Below are positions 25,359-34,822 of a DNA stretch of 64,000 bases, one piece after another. The notes below the pieces were generated by a model. The model searched no databases. It saw nothing but the letters and a program-made list of their open reading frames with translations, and was not told the DNA's origin. Each line of letters begins with the position of its first letter. The stretch's first letter is position 1. The stretch is from the NCBI GenBank assembly GCA_964353255.1, contig CAYGVJ010000006.1:1-64000 (forward strand), written 5' to 3'. This DNA is from VFZS01 sp964353255 (GTDB lineage: Bacteria; Acidobacteriota; Terriglobia; Bryobacterales; Bryobacteraceae). A program made the position numbers and the translations under genes.

Positions 25359-28136
25359 GTGACCATTCGCCGAATTCTGATCCTTGGGTTTTTGTTGTGT
25401 GCCGTCAGCGCGGCTGCGCCCCAGCCTCCGGCAACGACTGACGAATTGCAGCGCGCCTTCGAGCGCCCGCCGGATGACGCCCGCATCATGATGCGCTGGT
25501 GGTGGTTCGGATCGGCCGTTACCAAGCCCGAGCTGGAGCGCGAGATGCGGCTGATGAAGGAGGGCGGCATTGGCGGCTTCGAAGTGCAACCGGTCTATCC
25601 GCTGGCGCTCGATGACGCTAAGACCGGCATCCGCAACCTGCCGTTCCTCTCGGCCGAGTTCCTGGAGGCGCTGCGGTTCACCTCGGAGACCGCCCGGAAG
25701 CTCGGCCTTCGTATGGACCTCACGCTGGGCAGCGGCTGGCCCTATGGCGGTCCGCAGGTCCCGGTCGCGCAAGCCGCAGGCCGGCTGCGCTCGGAGCGGG
25801 TCCGTGTCGAGGGCGGCGCGCGGCGCGTGCCGGCGCCGGACACCGGCGGGGGCGAGGCGCTGTTGGCCGTCTTCGCCGCACCCCTCCAGAACGACCGGAT
25901 CGTGGCCGAGAAGCTGCGGCAGATCAACGCCCGGCCCGAGGACGGCGTGCTGGCGCTGCCCGCCGGGCTGGAGGGGCCCCACGAGATCCTCTTCTTCATC
26001 TCCAGCCGAACCGGGCAGCAGGTGAAGCGGCCGGCCCTCGGTGCCGAGGGCTTTGTCGTGGATCACTACGACCGCTCGGCGACTCAGGCTTACCTGAGCG
26101 CGGTCGGCGACCCGATGATGAAGGCGCTGGGGTCCTATCCGCCCTACGCCATCTTCTGCGACAGCCTGGAGGTGTACCAGTCCGACTGGACCGGCGACTT
26201 CCTGGACGAATTCCGCAAGCGCCGCGGCTACGACCTCACGCCCTACCTGCCGGCGCTGGTCACCGACATCGGCGAGAAGACGGCCGACATCCGGCACGAT
26301 TGGGGCAAGACCCTGACGGAGCTGCTCAACGACCGCTTCCTGGCGCCCATGCGGGAGTGGTCGCAGCGGAACCGCACGCTGTTCCGGGTGCAGGCGTACG
26401 GAGTCCCACCTGCGACGGTATCCAGCTACGCCCATGCGGACCTGCCGGAGGGAGAAGGTTCGCAGTGGAAGGTGTTGCGCGCCTCGCGCTGGGCTTCCTC
26501 TGGCAGCCACATCTTCGGGCGCCCGGTCACCTCTTCGGAAACCTGGACTTGGCTCCACTCGCCTTCCTTCCGGGCCACGCCCCTGGACGTGAAGGCCGAA
26601 GCGGACCGGCATTTTCTCCAGGGCATCAACCAACTGATCGGCCACGGCTGGCCGTACACGGCGGAAGGCGTCGCGTACCCCGGTTGGCGGTTCTACGCCT
26701 CGGGCGTCTTCAACGAGAAGAACCCGTGGTGGCTGGTGATGCCGGATCTCGCGCTGTACCTGCAACGGACCAGCTTCCTGATGCGCGCCGGACGGCCGGC
26801 CAACGACGTGGCGCTCTACCTGCCCGACTCCGACGCCTGGGGGCAGTTCTCCAACGGCCGCGTCGAGCTGTTGCAGATTCTGGGGCAACGGCTGGGGCCC
26901 AACGTTGTGGCGCGGGTGCTCGAAGCCGGATTCAACCTGGACTTCTTCGACGACGGCGCGCTCGAGCAGGTCGGTCGCGTCGATAAAGGGGCGCTGGCGC
27001 TGGGCGGCAACCGTTACCGTATCGTGGTTCTGCCCAACGTCGAGCGCATTCCCCTGCGGACGCTACAGACGCTGGAGGAATTCGCGCGGGCCGGCGGCAC
27101 GCTCATTGCCACGCGGCGGCTGCCCGCGCTGGCGCCGGGGCTGATGGCAAGCGCCGCCGATCGCGCCGAGGTGCGCGAAATCTCGCGGCGCCTGTTTGAA
27201 GCGCCGGGCGCGCCGGGGCGTTTTGTCGAGGATGAGGACCGCGGCTTGGCGGAGGCGCTCGCGGCGCGCGTACGCCCAGATGTCTCCCTGTCGCCGGCGG
27301 CGCCGGAGATAGGCTTCGTGCACCGCAGCGCCGGCTCCGCCGAAATCTATTTCCTGGCCAACACCGGCAACCGGCGTCAGAGCGTGAAGGCGACGTTCCG
27401 CCTCGAAGGCATGCAGCCGGAATCGTGGGACCCGCTCACCGGGCGCACGAGCCCGGCCGAGATTCTCGCCGGGCCTCAAGGAGGGACTACCGTCGCGCTC
27501 GATTTTGAGCCTTATGGGTCTCGTGTGCTGGTCTTCACGACGCGGAAACCGGCGCCTTCCTCCGAGCAGAGCGCCGCCGCGGCTCCGCCCGCGCTGGACC
27601 TGAGCGGCGGCTGGACGGTGACCTTCGGGCCGAACGGCCAGCGCGTCACGATGGAGCAACTACGTTCGTGGACCGACAGTGAGGACACGCGCTTCTTCTC
27701 CGGGCTGGCGACCTACGAGAAGACCTTCGGCGCACCGGAGGAAATGCTGCAAGCCGGGCTGGAGGTGCGGCTCGACCTCGGGGAAGGGAAACCGGTTGCC
27801 GAGGTGGGCCGCGGGACGGGCATGCAGGCGTGGCTTGACCCTCCGGTGGCGGAGGCGGCGGTGGTTTACGTGAACGACCGCCGCGCCGGCTCCGTCTGGT
27901 GCCCGCCTTATTCGGTGGAGGTCACGGGACTGCTCCGCCGCGGCGAGAACCGCGTCCGCATCGTGGTGGCCAACACCGCGATCAATCACATGGCCGGCCG
28001 GAGGCTGCCCGACTATCGCCTCCTGAACCTCCGCTACACCGAGCGCTTTCAAGCCCAGGACATGGACCGGGTCAAGCCTCTTCCCTCCGGCCTGCTCGGT
28101 CCCATCCGGCTGACCGCCGTTCTGCGTAACCGTTAG
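25359..28136 (+). CDS. GH106-like glycoside hydrolase (alpha-L-rhamnosidase family)
   Basis: A 925-residue secreted protein. I prefer GTG 25359, which follows GGGGGG by 4 bp and yields a compact signal peptide ([16 protein letters not shown]); an ATG 18 bp upstream is in frame. The opening [19 protein letters not shown] and [18 protein letters not shown] are typical of GH106, as are [20 protein letters not shown] and the C-terminal GH2-like beta-sandwich ([18 protein letters not shown]). GH106 enzymes remove alpha-L-rhamnose from pectins, gums and flavonoids. It is followed 8 bp later by an enolase-superfamily gene, probably in one transcript, linking cleavage to sugar-acid metabolism. Confidence 0.85.
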   Translation: MTIRRILILGFLLCAVSAAAPQPPATTDELQRAFERPPDDARIMMRWWWFGSAVTKPELEREMRLMKEGGIGGFEVQPVYPLALDDAKTGIRNLPFLSAEFLEALRFTSETARKLGLRMDLTLGSGWPYGGPQVPVAQAAGRLRSERVRVEGGARRVPAPDTGGGEALLAVFAAPLQNDRIVAEKLRQINARPEDGVLALPAGLEGPHEILFFISSRTGQQVKRPALGAEGFVVDHYDRSATQAYLSAVGDPMMKALGSYPPYAIFCDSLEVYQSDWTGDFLDEFRKRRGYDLTPYLPALVTDIGEKTADIRHDWGKTLTELLNDRFLAPMREWSQRNRTLFRVQAYGVPPATVSSYAHADLPEGEGSQWKVLRASRWASSGSHIFGRPVTSSETWTWLHSPSFRATPLDVKAEADRHFLQGINQLIGHGWPYTAEGVAYPGWRFYASGVFNEKNPWWLVMPDLALYLQRTSFLMRAGRPANDVALYLPDSDAWGQFSNGRVELLQILGQRLGPNVVARVLEAGFNLDFFDDGALEQVGRVDKGALALGGNRYRIVVLPNVERIPLRTLQTLEEFARAGGTLIATRRLPALAPGLMASAADRAEVREISRRLFEAPGAPGRFVEDEDRGLAEALAARVRPDVSLSPAAPEIGFVHRSAGSAEIYFLANTGNRRQSVKATFRLEGMQPESWDPLTGRTSPAEILAGPQGGTTVALDFEPYGSRVLVFTTRKPAPSSEQSAAAAPPALDLSGGWTVTFGPNGQRVTMEQLRSWTDSEDTRFFSGLATYEKTFGAPEEMLQAGLEVRLDLGEGKPVAEVGRGTGMQAWLDPPVAEAAVVYVNDRRAGSVWCPPYSVEVTGLLRRGENRVRIVVANTAINHMAGRRLPDYRLLNLRYTERFQAQDMDRVKPLPSGLLGPIRLTAVLRNR

Positions 28137-28144
28137 GTGAAGGC

Positions 28145-29332
28145 ATGAACATGGCACGCAATACCGTATCGCGTCGCACTTTCTTCGGTTCCGCCGCGCT
28201 GGGCTCCGTCGCGGGCGCCTGCGCCGCCGCCGGAATCGCTCCTTCGGACCTCCCCGATTTGACCATCAAGGAGGTCAAAGTCCACGTGACGCCTCAGGGC
28301 CGGCTGGCCTGCGTGGTCACCAACAGCGGCCTCGAGGGCAACTACACCTTGGGTACGCGCTACTGGCACCCGGACTGGAACAACGAGGGCTGGCTGGAAT
28401 TCGCCAAGCGCGTCCTGGTGGGCAAGAGCGCTCTGGACCGGCCGGCCCTTACCTCGCAATGGGACCCGCCCAAGCGCCGCCGCGGGCAGAGCTCGTATGC
28501 CTCGGCCATCGACAACTGCCTCTGGGATATTCTTGGCAAGGCAGTGGGGCTCCCGGTGTACCGGATCCTAGGCGCTTACCGGCACCGGGTGCTGGCCTGC
28601 GCCAGCTCGCAACACCTGAAGACCGTGGAGCAGTTCGTCGAGTCGGCGCTGAAGTGCAAGGCCGAGGGCTTTAAAGCCTACAAGATTCATCCGCCTTCGG
28701 TGCCGCCCAGCGGCGGCAGTGACTACAAGCTGGACGTGGAGATCTGCAAGGCGCTGCGCAAAGCCCTGGGGGACGACTTCCTGCTGCTGATGGATCCCGT
28801 CGGGGTCTACAGCCGCGACGAGGCGATGCGGGTCGGGCGCCTGCTGGACGCGCTGGGTTTCGTGGCCTACGAGGACCCCATCCCCACCAAGGACCTCGAA
28901 GGCTACGTCGAGCTGACTCGCGCGCTGGACCTCCCCATCCACGCCGGCGAGTTCATCTTCTCGATTTACGACTACGCCGAGTACATCCGGCGCGGCGCTT
29001 TCGACGTGCTGCGGTTCATCGTGGACAACGTCGGCGGCATCACCGGCGGCATGAAGCTGGCGGCTCTGGCGGAGTGCTTCGGCATGGAGTGCGCCCCGCA
29101 CAACTGGGGCGACACGCTGGACCACGCCGTGCATTTCCATTGCGAGCTGGCTATGCCCAACAACGCCTGGTTCGAGATGACCGTGCCGCAGGGGACCGCC
29201 GACCGGCCGTACATCAAGGACCGCATCCGCATCGCCAACGACGGTTACGTGTACGCGCCGACGAAGCCCGGCCTGGGTTACGAGATCGACCGGGACATGC
29301 TGGACAAGCTGACCACCAGGGTTGAACGCTGA
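28145..29332 (+). CDS. Tat-exported enolase-superfamily dehydratase (MR/MLE type)
   Basis: A 395-residue mandelate-racemase/muconate-lactonising-type enzyme with a twin-arginine signal (VSRRTFFGSAAL, residues 8-19). The barrel shows the KxK-like catalytic motif in FKAYKIHPP and the three metal ligands in LLMDPVG, VAYEDPIP and IHAGEF, with a late His in APHNWGD. Relatives dehydrate sugar acids such as rhamnonate, fuconate or galactarate. These enzymes are normally cytoplasmic, so the export signal is notable. It lies 8 bp after the GH106 gene, which makes a rhamnose- or fucose-derived acid a reasonable guess at substrate. Confidence 0.87.
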   Translation: MNMARNTVSRRTFFGSAALGSVAGACAAAGIAPSDLPDLTIKEVKVHVTPQGRLACVVTNSGLEGNYTLGTRYWHPDWNNEGWLEFAKRVLVGKSALDRPALTSQWDPPKRRRGQSSYASAIDNCLWDILGKAVGLPVYRILGAYRHRVLACASSQHLKTVEQFVESALKCKAEGFKAYKIHPPSVPPSGGSDYKLDVEICKALRKALGDDFLLLMDPVGVYSRDEAMRVGRLLDALGFVAYEDPIPTKDLEGYVELTRALDLPIHAGEFIFSIYDYAEYIRRGAFDVLRFIVDNVGGITGGMKLAALAECFGMECAPHNWGDTLDHAVHFHCELAMPNNAWFEMTVPQGTADRPYIKDRIRIANDGYVYAPTKPGLGYEIDRDMLDKLTTRVER

Positions 29333-29341
29333 CCGCGCCCC

Positions 29342-29896
29342 TCAGTTCACCTTGGCGTTCGGCCGCACGATCCAGAGATAAATCCGGCGCCCGTTCACCT
29401 CGGCCTTCTTGTCGGGCTTCCAGTCGCCCATGTCGAAGCTGTGCGACACGATCCGCGTGCCGGGCTTCAGCTCCTTGAGCAGCTTGGGGCGCAGCCTGAG
29501 GTTGACGTCCGACAGCAGGTACAGCGTCACCACGGTCGCTTCCTTGATGTCGGCCTCAAACAGGTTCCCCGTGACGAACCGCACCCGGTCTGTCACACCC
29601 GCCTTGCGCGCGTTCTCTTCCGCCTCCTGGATTCGCTCCGGGTTGAGGTCGATGCCCACTCCGCGGGCATGGAACTTCTGGGCGGCCGCAATCACGATCC
29701 GCCCGTCGCCGCAGCCTAGGTCGTAGACGATGTCGCCGGCCTTGACGTCGGCCAGCTTCAACATCGCCTCTACCACCTCGTGAGGGCTGGGCACATACGG
29801 AACGTCTCCGGGTTCGTCTTCCCACTGGGCGGCCAGCGGGATGGCGCCTAGGATTAGCGCGCACAACACCGGCGCAAGCTTCTGCTGGAATCTCAT
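29342..29896 (-). CDS. Signal-peptide-bearing SAM-dependent methyltransferase-fold protein
   Basis: A 184-residue protein if started at ATG 29896 (signal peptide KLAPVLCALILGAIPLAAQ); an ATG 24 bp upstream is in frame. The mature part is a class I methyltransferase fold: motif I VYDLGCGDGRIVIAAA, then GVGIDLNPERIQEAEENAR and a C-terminal DMGDWKPDKK. S-adenosylmethionine is not expected outside the cytoplasm, so either the N-terminus is a membrane anchor facing the cytoplasm or the fold has another role. It converges with the enolase gene. Confidence 0.8.
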   Translation of the reverse strand: MRFQQKLAPVLCALILGAIPLAAQWEDEPGDVPYVPSPHEVVEAMLKLADVKAGDIVYDLGCGDGRIVIAAAQKFHARGVGIDLNPERIQEAEENARKAGVTDRVRFVTGNLFEADIKEATVVTLYLLSDVNLRLRPKLLKELKPGTRIVSHSFDMGDWKPDKKAEVNGRRIYLWIVRPNAKVN

Positions 29897-29981
29897 GGAA
29901 TTTGGGGCAGGATGCAGCATAATTGCCCAGCGTACTACATCAGGGTGCGGCCGTGGGGCGACTTACCGGCCCCGCAGGCCC

Positions 29982-31154
29982 TCATCTGGCCGCCACGAAC
30001 TTCACGCAAACCGGAATGCCCACTTCCAGCGCCTGCCCGGTCGCGGTCAGGCGGCCGGTTTGCGGGTCAATGCGAAAGACGACCACGTTGTCGGAGCTTT
30101 GGTTCGCGGCCAGCAGGTAGGAGCCCGTCGGGTCGATGCCGAAGTTGCGCGGCGTCTTCCCCTGTGTTGCCACGTGCTCGATGGGCGCGAGCGTGCCCTT
30201 GCGCGCGTCGATTCCAAAGACCGCGATGCTGTCGTGGCCCCGGTTCGAGCCGTACAGGAACTTTCCCGAGGGATGCACCTGCACTTCGGCCGTGGTGCTC
30301 GTGCCGGTGAAGCCGGGCGGCAGCGTCGATACGGTCTGCACCTCGCTCAGGATGCCCCGCCGCGCATCATAGGCAAAGGCCGTCACCGTCGAGGCCAGCT
30401 CGTTGATCACGTAAGCGAACTTGCCGCCCGGGTGGAACGCGAAATGGCGTGGCCCAGAACCCGGCTTAACCTTGGCGAACGGAGGGTCGTTGGCCGCCAG
30501 CGAGCCCTTGACCGGATCGAACCGGTAGACCAGGACTTCGTCCAGCCCCAGGTCCGCCACCATCGCAAAGCGGTTGTCAGGCGACATGTTGACCGAGTGT
30601 GCATGCGGCCCCTGCTGGCGCTGGGGATTCACGCTCGAACCGGTGTGCTGAATGAAGGCCGACGCCTCGGCCAGCCGTCCGTCCTCCTTCACCGGCAGGC
30701 ACGCCACGCTGCCGCTTCCGTAGTTCGCCACCAGGACGTTCCTGCCGGTCTTGTCCACCGTGAGGTGTGCAGGACCGGCGCCCCCGGAAGAAACCGTATT
30801 CAGCAAAGTCAGCCTGGCGGTCTTCTCGTCGATGGCGAAGGCGCTGACGGCCCCGCCTTTCTGTCCGGCTGAGCCGGACATCTCGCTCACCGCGTACAGA
30901 AGCCGCCGGTTCGGATGCACGGCCAGGAACGAGGGGTTCTGGGCCTCCGCCGCCAGCCCCAGCGGGGTCACCGAACCTGTGGCCACCTGGAGGCGGTAGG
31001 CATAGATGCCCTTGCTTTTCTGCCGGGTGTAGGCGCCGATGTAGACGAGGTAGTCGCCCTTGGCGGGCTTGCCGGCGCCTTGGGCGCCTACGCTGACCAG
31101 TGGCGCGGCCACCAGCGCCGCCAGCAATGCCGGGAGGTGTCGTGTAGTTCTCAT
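29982..31154 (-). CDS. Secreted lactonase-family beta-propeller (6-phosphogluconolactonase-like)
   Basis: A 390-residue protein from ATG 31154, with signal peptide ending VSVGAQG. It is a seven-bladed propeller of the lactonase family: DYLVYIGAYTRQKSKGIYAY opens blade 1, and NPSFLAVHPNRRLLYAVSE and PRNFGIDPTGSYLLAANQ are blade repeats. Cytoplasmic members hydrolyse 6-phosphogluconolactone; exported ones probably act on sugar lactones. With the neighbouring enolase-type enzyme it could form part of a non-phosphorylating deoxysugar pathway, which is inference. Confidence 0.86.
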   Translation of the reverse strand: MRTTRHLPALLAALVAAPLVSVGAQGAGKPAKGDYLVYIGAYTRQKSKGIYAYRLQVATGSVTPLGLAAEAQNPSFLAVHPNRRLLYAVSEMSGSAGQKGGAVSAFAIDEKTARLTLLNTVSSGGAGPAHLTVDKTGRNVLVANYGSGSVACLPVKEDGRLAEASAFIQHTGSSVNPQRQQGPHAHSVNMSPDNRFAMVADLGLDEVLVYRFDPVKGSLAANDPPFAKVKPGSGPRHFAFHPGGKFAYVINELASTVTAFAYDARRGILSEVQTVSTLPPGFTGTSTTAEVQVHPSGKFLYGSNRGHDSIAVFGIDARKGTLAPIEHVATQGKTPRNFGIDPTGSYLLAANQSSDNVVVFRIDPQTGRLTATGQALEVGIPVCVKFVAAR

Positions 31155-31255
31155 GGGTCCATGACAACGCATCGGGCGGCGCAAAGCAACCTCCCGGTCA
31201 GAGGTTCGCCTGCCAACGAGTTCCACGTCAGATGTCTTGTGGTACAATTGATTCA

Positions 31256-31543
31256 ATGGCCCACAAAGCAGTAACCGGCCCACCGAAGGCGTACCAGCTC
31301 GAACTGGGCGCAAGAGGCCGCCTGGTGCTGCCGGCTCCGGTACGGAAACAGGTGGGGCTCAGGCCGGGCGATCGGCTGGTTCTGGTGGTGGATGAGTCGG
31401 GGGAGATGCGCCTGGCCAGCCTGCGCAAGCAGATCGAACAGTGCATGGGGATGTTCCGGCATCTGGCGCGCCCGAAGCAACGGGTTTCCGACGAGCTCAT
31501 TGCCGAGCGCAGACGCGAGGCGGACCGGGAAGGGCGTAGATGA
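31256..31543 (+). CDS. AbrB/SpoVT-type antitoxin
   Basis: A 95-residue protein from ATG 31256. Residues 12-50 form a swapped-hairpin AbrB DNA-binding domain (ELGARGRLVLPAPVRKQVGL and GDRLVLVVDESG); the charged C-terminal tail would bind the toxin. A TACAAT -10 element lies 7 bp upstream of the ATG and no ribosome-binding site is visible, so the mRNA may be leaderless. Its stop is directly followed by the PIN toxin start, the normal order for antitoxin-toxin modules. Confidence 0.85.
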   Translation: MAHKAVTGPPKAYQLELGARGRLVLPAPVRKQVGLRPGDRLVLVVDESGEMRLASLRKQIEQCMGMFRHLARPKQRVSDELIAERRREADREGRR

Positions 31544-31948
31544 ATGCGCGCCGCCGTAGTCCTGGATGCCTCCGCGCTGCTGGCGTACTTCTTCGGGGAG
31601 CCGGGCGCCGAAACCGTGAGGGATGCGCTTGAAGGATCGGCCGCGATCAGCGCCGTGAACTTTGCCGAGGTGTTATCGAAGCTTTCTGAACTGGGCCAGG
31701 ATGCGGACGCGGTGGCCCGGGGACTTGCGCAACACGGCTTGACAGGCAACGCTTTGTTGATTGTGCCTCTGGATGAGGCACAGGCCCGGGAGATCGCACG
31801 CTTGCGTCTGCCGACCAGGCGCGCAGGAGCGTCCCTAGCTGACCGCGCCTGCCTGGCGTTGGGCCGGACCTTGCAACTCCCTGTCCTCACCGCCGACCGG
31901 GCGTGGGGGAAGCTGCGAGTCGGAATCGAGATCCGGGTGATCCGCTAG
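31544..31948 (+). CDS. PIN-domain ribonuclease toxin (VapC type)
   Basis: A 134-residue PIN protein that starts at the base after the antitoxin stop. The acidic metal-binding residues are visible: Asp in VVLDASALLAYF, Glu in AVNFAEVLSK, Asp in GASLADRACLAL and Asp in VLTADRAWG. VapC toxins cleave tRNA or rRNA when the antitoxin is lost. The length and context are standard. Confidence 0.9.
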   Translation: MRAAVVLDASALLAYFFGEPGAETVRDALEGSAAISAVNFAEVLSKLSELGQDADAVARGLAQHGLTGNALLIVPLDEAQAREIARLRLPTRRAGASLADRACLALGRTLQLPVLTADRAWGKLRVGIEIRVIR

Positions 31949-31962
31949 CTGTTGCTGTCGGC

Positions 31963-32325
31963 CTAGGACTGCTTGCTCCCCTTCATCGTTCCCTGGCTGC
32001 TGGGGCCCTTCCAAGTGCCCTCGATCTTCGCGCCGGTCACTTTCATTTGGATGGCGTAGGTCTGTTCCTCGATGGTCACCTTGAACGTCAAAGTGCCGCT
32101 CTCGAACCTGGGCTCGAGCAACGGGAACTGGCCCGGACCGCCGCTGAGGGAGCCGGAGAGCTTTCCGTCCTCCTCCTTGATTTCCAGCTTCCACTGGTAC
32201 TGCTCGCCGCCCGGGCTGTCGGACACCACCTGCCAGAGGCCCACCACGGCGTTTTCGGCGGCCATTGCCGCCCCGGCGCTGGCCAGCGCGGCCAGCATGG
32301 CTATCAGCATGATCCTGCGGTGCAT
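31963..32325 (-). CDS. Small secreted lipocalin-like protein of unknown function
   Basis: A 120-residue protein from ATG 32325 with a signal peptide ending GAAMAAEN. The mature part has alternating hydrophobic strands (VVGLWQVVSDSP, WKLEIKEEDGKLSGSLS, KVTGAKIEGTWKG), as in small beta-barrels that sense or carry lipophilic compounds. No family is recognised with certainty. It diverges from the TPR gene at 32406, and its 3' end converges with the PIN toxin. Confidence 0.65.
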   Translation of the reverse strand: MHRRIMLIAMLAALASAGAAMAAENAVVGLWQVVSDSPGGEQYQWKLEIKEEDGKLSGSLSGGPGQFPLLEPRFESGTLTFKVTIEEQTYAIQMKVTGAKIEGTWKGPSSQGTMKGSKQS

Positions 32326-32371
32326 TGAATCGGTTTCTCCTCGGTGAAGACTTCCCACCCGCGTTCTGTTG

Positions 32372-32377
32372 TATGAT
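32372..32377 (+). promoter_or_regulatory. Candidate -10 element for the TPR gene
   Basis: TATGAT lies 29 bp upstream of the ATG at 32406, which itself has CAGGAGG just before it. No convincing -35 is seen at the expected distance. Confidence 0.35.
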
Positions 32378-32405
32378 AACATCCCGACAAGGCCAGGAGG
32401 CTCAG

Positions 32406-33548
32406 ATGAGAGGGTTGGCAGTTCTGTTCGCCTTGCTGCTCGCGGCCGCGCCGGCCGCCCCGCAGCGCTACAAGTTTACCATCAACACGGAGACGCCCGA
32501 GGGTCAATTGCTCGCTCAAATTGGCCAGGAAGAAGACGCGGCCAAGAAGCTCGCGCTGCTCGAGCAGTTCGCCGCCAAGTTCCCTCAGCACGAAGGTATC
32601 GGGTGGGTCTACTCCCAGATCGTCCCCGCTTATGCCAAGACCGGCCAGTTCGATAAGGCCCTGGAAGCCGGCGATAAGGTTCTGGGCATGGAGCCCGGAG
32701 ACCTGGAAACCGCTCACGCCGCTTTGGGGGCGGCCCTCGGCAAGAAGGACCCGGACGTGCTGATGGCCTGGGCCGCCAAGGTCTCCGATCTGGCTCGCAA
32801 GGTGTCGCAATCGGAGAAGCCCAAGGAGGAGGAGGCCGCCGAAGAGTGGAAAGGCCGAGTGGACTTCGCCAAGCAGTTGGATGTCTACACGGAATACTCC
32901 CTGTATGCGATGGCGCTTCAGACCGCCGACCCGCGCAAGAAGTCGGCGCTGGGGGAGCTGCTCGAGCAGCGCAGCCCGCAGAGCCAGTACTTGCCCCAGA
33001 TTGCGAACCAGCGCTTCATGGCCTACTTTCAGGCTGGCGAGAGCGCCAAAGCCATCGCCCTGGCGGAAAAGATCTTCGAGAAGGACCAGACCAACGAAGA
33101 CATGATGCTGGCGGTGGCCGACAGCTACCGCTCCCAGCAGAAAGACCTGGAGAAGGTCCATGCCTTGTGCAACAAGGTGCTCGAACTGGTCAAGACCAAG
33201 TCCAAGCCCGAAGGCGTCAGCGACGCTGATTGGGAGAGGCGCAAGACCCAGCTCTCCGGCCGCGCTCAGTACATCGCCGGGGTCACCTACGCCATACAAA
33301 GCCAGTGGGCCCAGGCCGATCAGACTCTGCGCGCCGCCTTGCCCGGAATCAAAGACGACGAGCAGATCACGGCCGAGGCCTTGTTCTACCTCGGCCTGGC
33401 GAATTTCCGCCTTGGAGAGAAGGGGGATAGCGACCGCATTTACGATGCCATCCGTTTCAACGAGCAGTGCGCCGCCGTCGCCGGACCGTATCAGAGCCGG
33501 GCCCGCCAGAACCTCAAGTTCATTCGCTCCAAATACCGCGTCCAATGA
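32406..33548 (+). CDS. Secreted TPR-like repeat protein
   Basis: A 380-residue protein from ATG 32406 (CAGGAGG just upstream), with a signal peptide ending AAPAAPQ. The rest is helical, with degenerate tetratricopeptide-like repeats (VPAYAKTGQFDKALEAGDKV, AESAKAIALAEKIFEKDQ-like units, ALFYLGLANFRLGEK). Such proteins scaffold periplasmic or envelope complexes. Its stop overlaps the acetate kinase start by 4 bp (ATGA), so the two are translationally coupled although no functional link is known. Confidence 0.75.
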   Translation: MRGLAVLFALLLAAAPAAPQRYKFTINTETPEGQLLAQIGQEEDAAKKLALLEQFAAKFPQHEGIGWVYSQIVPAYAKTGQFDKALEAGDKVLGMEPGDLETAHAALGAALGKKDPDVLMAWAAKVSDLARKVSQSEKPKEEEAAEEWKGRVDFAKQLDVYTEYSLYAMALQTADPRKKSALGELLEQRSPQSQYLPQIANQRFMAYFQAGESAKAIALAEKIFEKDQTNEDMMLAVADSYRSQQKDLEKVHALCNKVLELVKTKSKPEGVSDADWERRKTQLSGRAQYIAGVTYAIQSQWAQADQTLRAALPGIKDDEQITAEALFYLGLANFRLGEKGDSDRIYDAIRFNEQCAAVAGPYQSRARQNLKFIRSKYRVQ

Positions 33549-34821
33549 ACATTCTGGTCCCGAACCTCGGCTCCACGTCGCTGAAATACCAGGTCCTGGA
33601 GATGCCCTCCGAGCGGGTGCTGGCCCGCGGGCGGCTGGAGCGGGTCGCTGACTACCGCTCCGCCATCGCCGAGATCCGGCTTGGCCCGACGCCCATCGAC
33701 GCCGTGGCCTTCAAAGCCGTCCACGCGGGACCCAACTACCGCGGCGCCTTCCTGATCGACGACGGCGTGATTGCGGCGCTGGAGGAGTACCTGCCCGCCG
33801 CTCCGGCGCACAACGCCATCTACCTCACCGGCATCCGGGCGTTCCGTGAGACTCTGCCAGGCGTGCCGCTGGTGGCGGCTTTCGAGACGGAGTTCCACGC
33901 CACCATGCCCGAGTACGCCGCCCGCTACGGCGTGCCGGCAGAGTGGTGCGAGCGTTACGGCGTGCGTCGCTATGGCTTCCACGGGGCCTCTCACCAGTAT
34001 GTGGCTGGGCGCGTGGCGGAGTTGCTGGGCCGGCCCGAGGCTTCGCTCCGCCTGGTGAGCTGCCACCTGGGCGGCAGTTCCTCGATCTGCGCGGTGGCGG
34101 GCGGCCGCTCCATCGACATCACTATGGGTTTCTCCCCGCAGTCGGGTCTGGAGAACGCCACCCGCCACGGCGACCTGGACGTCTTCGCCGTTCTTTACAT
34201 GATGGAGCGCTGCGGCTGGGGCTTGGAAGAAGTGCGACGCCAGTTGACTCTCACGGGGGGCCTGGCCGGTCTCTCGGGAGTGGCCAGCGGGGACGTCCGC
34301 GATTTGGAAAAGGCCGCCGCCGAAGGCAGCGCGGACGCCGCTCTGGCCTTGGAGGTCTTGGCCTATCAGGTGAAGAAGACCATCGGGGCCTACGCCGCCG
34401 CCCTGGAGGGCCTGGACGCGGTGGCCTTCACCGGGGGCATCGGCGAGAACTCGNNNNNNNNNNNNNNNNNNNNNNNNNNNNNNNNNNNNNNNNNNNNNNN
34501 NNNNNNNNNNNNNNNNNNNNNNNNNNNNNNNNNNNNNNNNNNNNNNNNNNNNNCGCCCTGGAGGGCCTGGACGCGGTGGCCTTCACCGGGGGCATCGGCG
34601 AGAACTCGACCACCCTGCGCGCCGCCTGCTGCGCGGGCCTGGAATTCCTGGGCATCAAGCTCGATAGGACCCGCAACGAGCAGGGCGCCGGCGACCGCCT
34701 CCTCTCTGCCGACGACGCGCCCGTGGCGGTTCTGGCTGTGGCCGCTAACGAAGAGCTGGTCGTGGCGCGGAGGGCCTACCGGCTGCTCGGCCAAGCCGCT
34801 GGTGCGGGCGGCGCCTCGTGA
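33545..34821 (+). CDS. ackA: Acetate kinase, interrupted only by an artefactual assembly gap
   Basis: Acetate kinase converts acetyl phosphate and ADP to acetate and ATP. The first 303 residues show ASKHA/acetokinase motifs: ILVPNLGSTSLKYQ, RYGFHGASHQYV, SGLENATRHGDLD and FTGGIGENS. Then come 100 Ns and an exact repeat of the last 55 bases. Dropping the Ns and one copy joins codon 303 in frame to TTLRAACC and gives one 373-residue protein ending GQAAGAGGAS, near the usual length. The start overlaps the TPR gene stop. No phosphotransacetylase gene is in the window. Confidence 0.88.
34399..34608. other. Assembly gap (100 N) with duplicated 55-bp flanks
   Basis: Bases 34399-34453 and 34554-34608 are identical over exactly 55 bp, with Ns at 34454-34553. 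The overlap length equals that of the window-edge duplicate, as expected of a k=55 de Bruijn assembly whose scaffolder did not merge overlapping edges. The true sequence most likely has one copy and no gap. Confidence 0.9.
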
Positions 34822-34822
34822 T

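Noticed and set aside
25176..26888. Upstream two thirds of the 785-codon minus-strand frame that includes the RAYT gene
   Set aside because: This part is antisense to GH106 and has no family features; only the segment from about 25175 downward encodes the RAYT.
29342..29896. A nucleoid- or ribosome-directed methyltransferase
   Set aside because: The signal-like N-terminus and short length do not fit, and no target-specific domain is seen.
34390..34821. Two separate kinase fragments or frames running through the Ns
   Set aside because: They vanish once the duplicated 55 bp and the Ns are removed.
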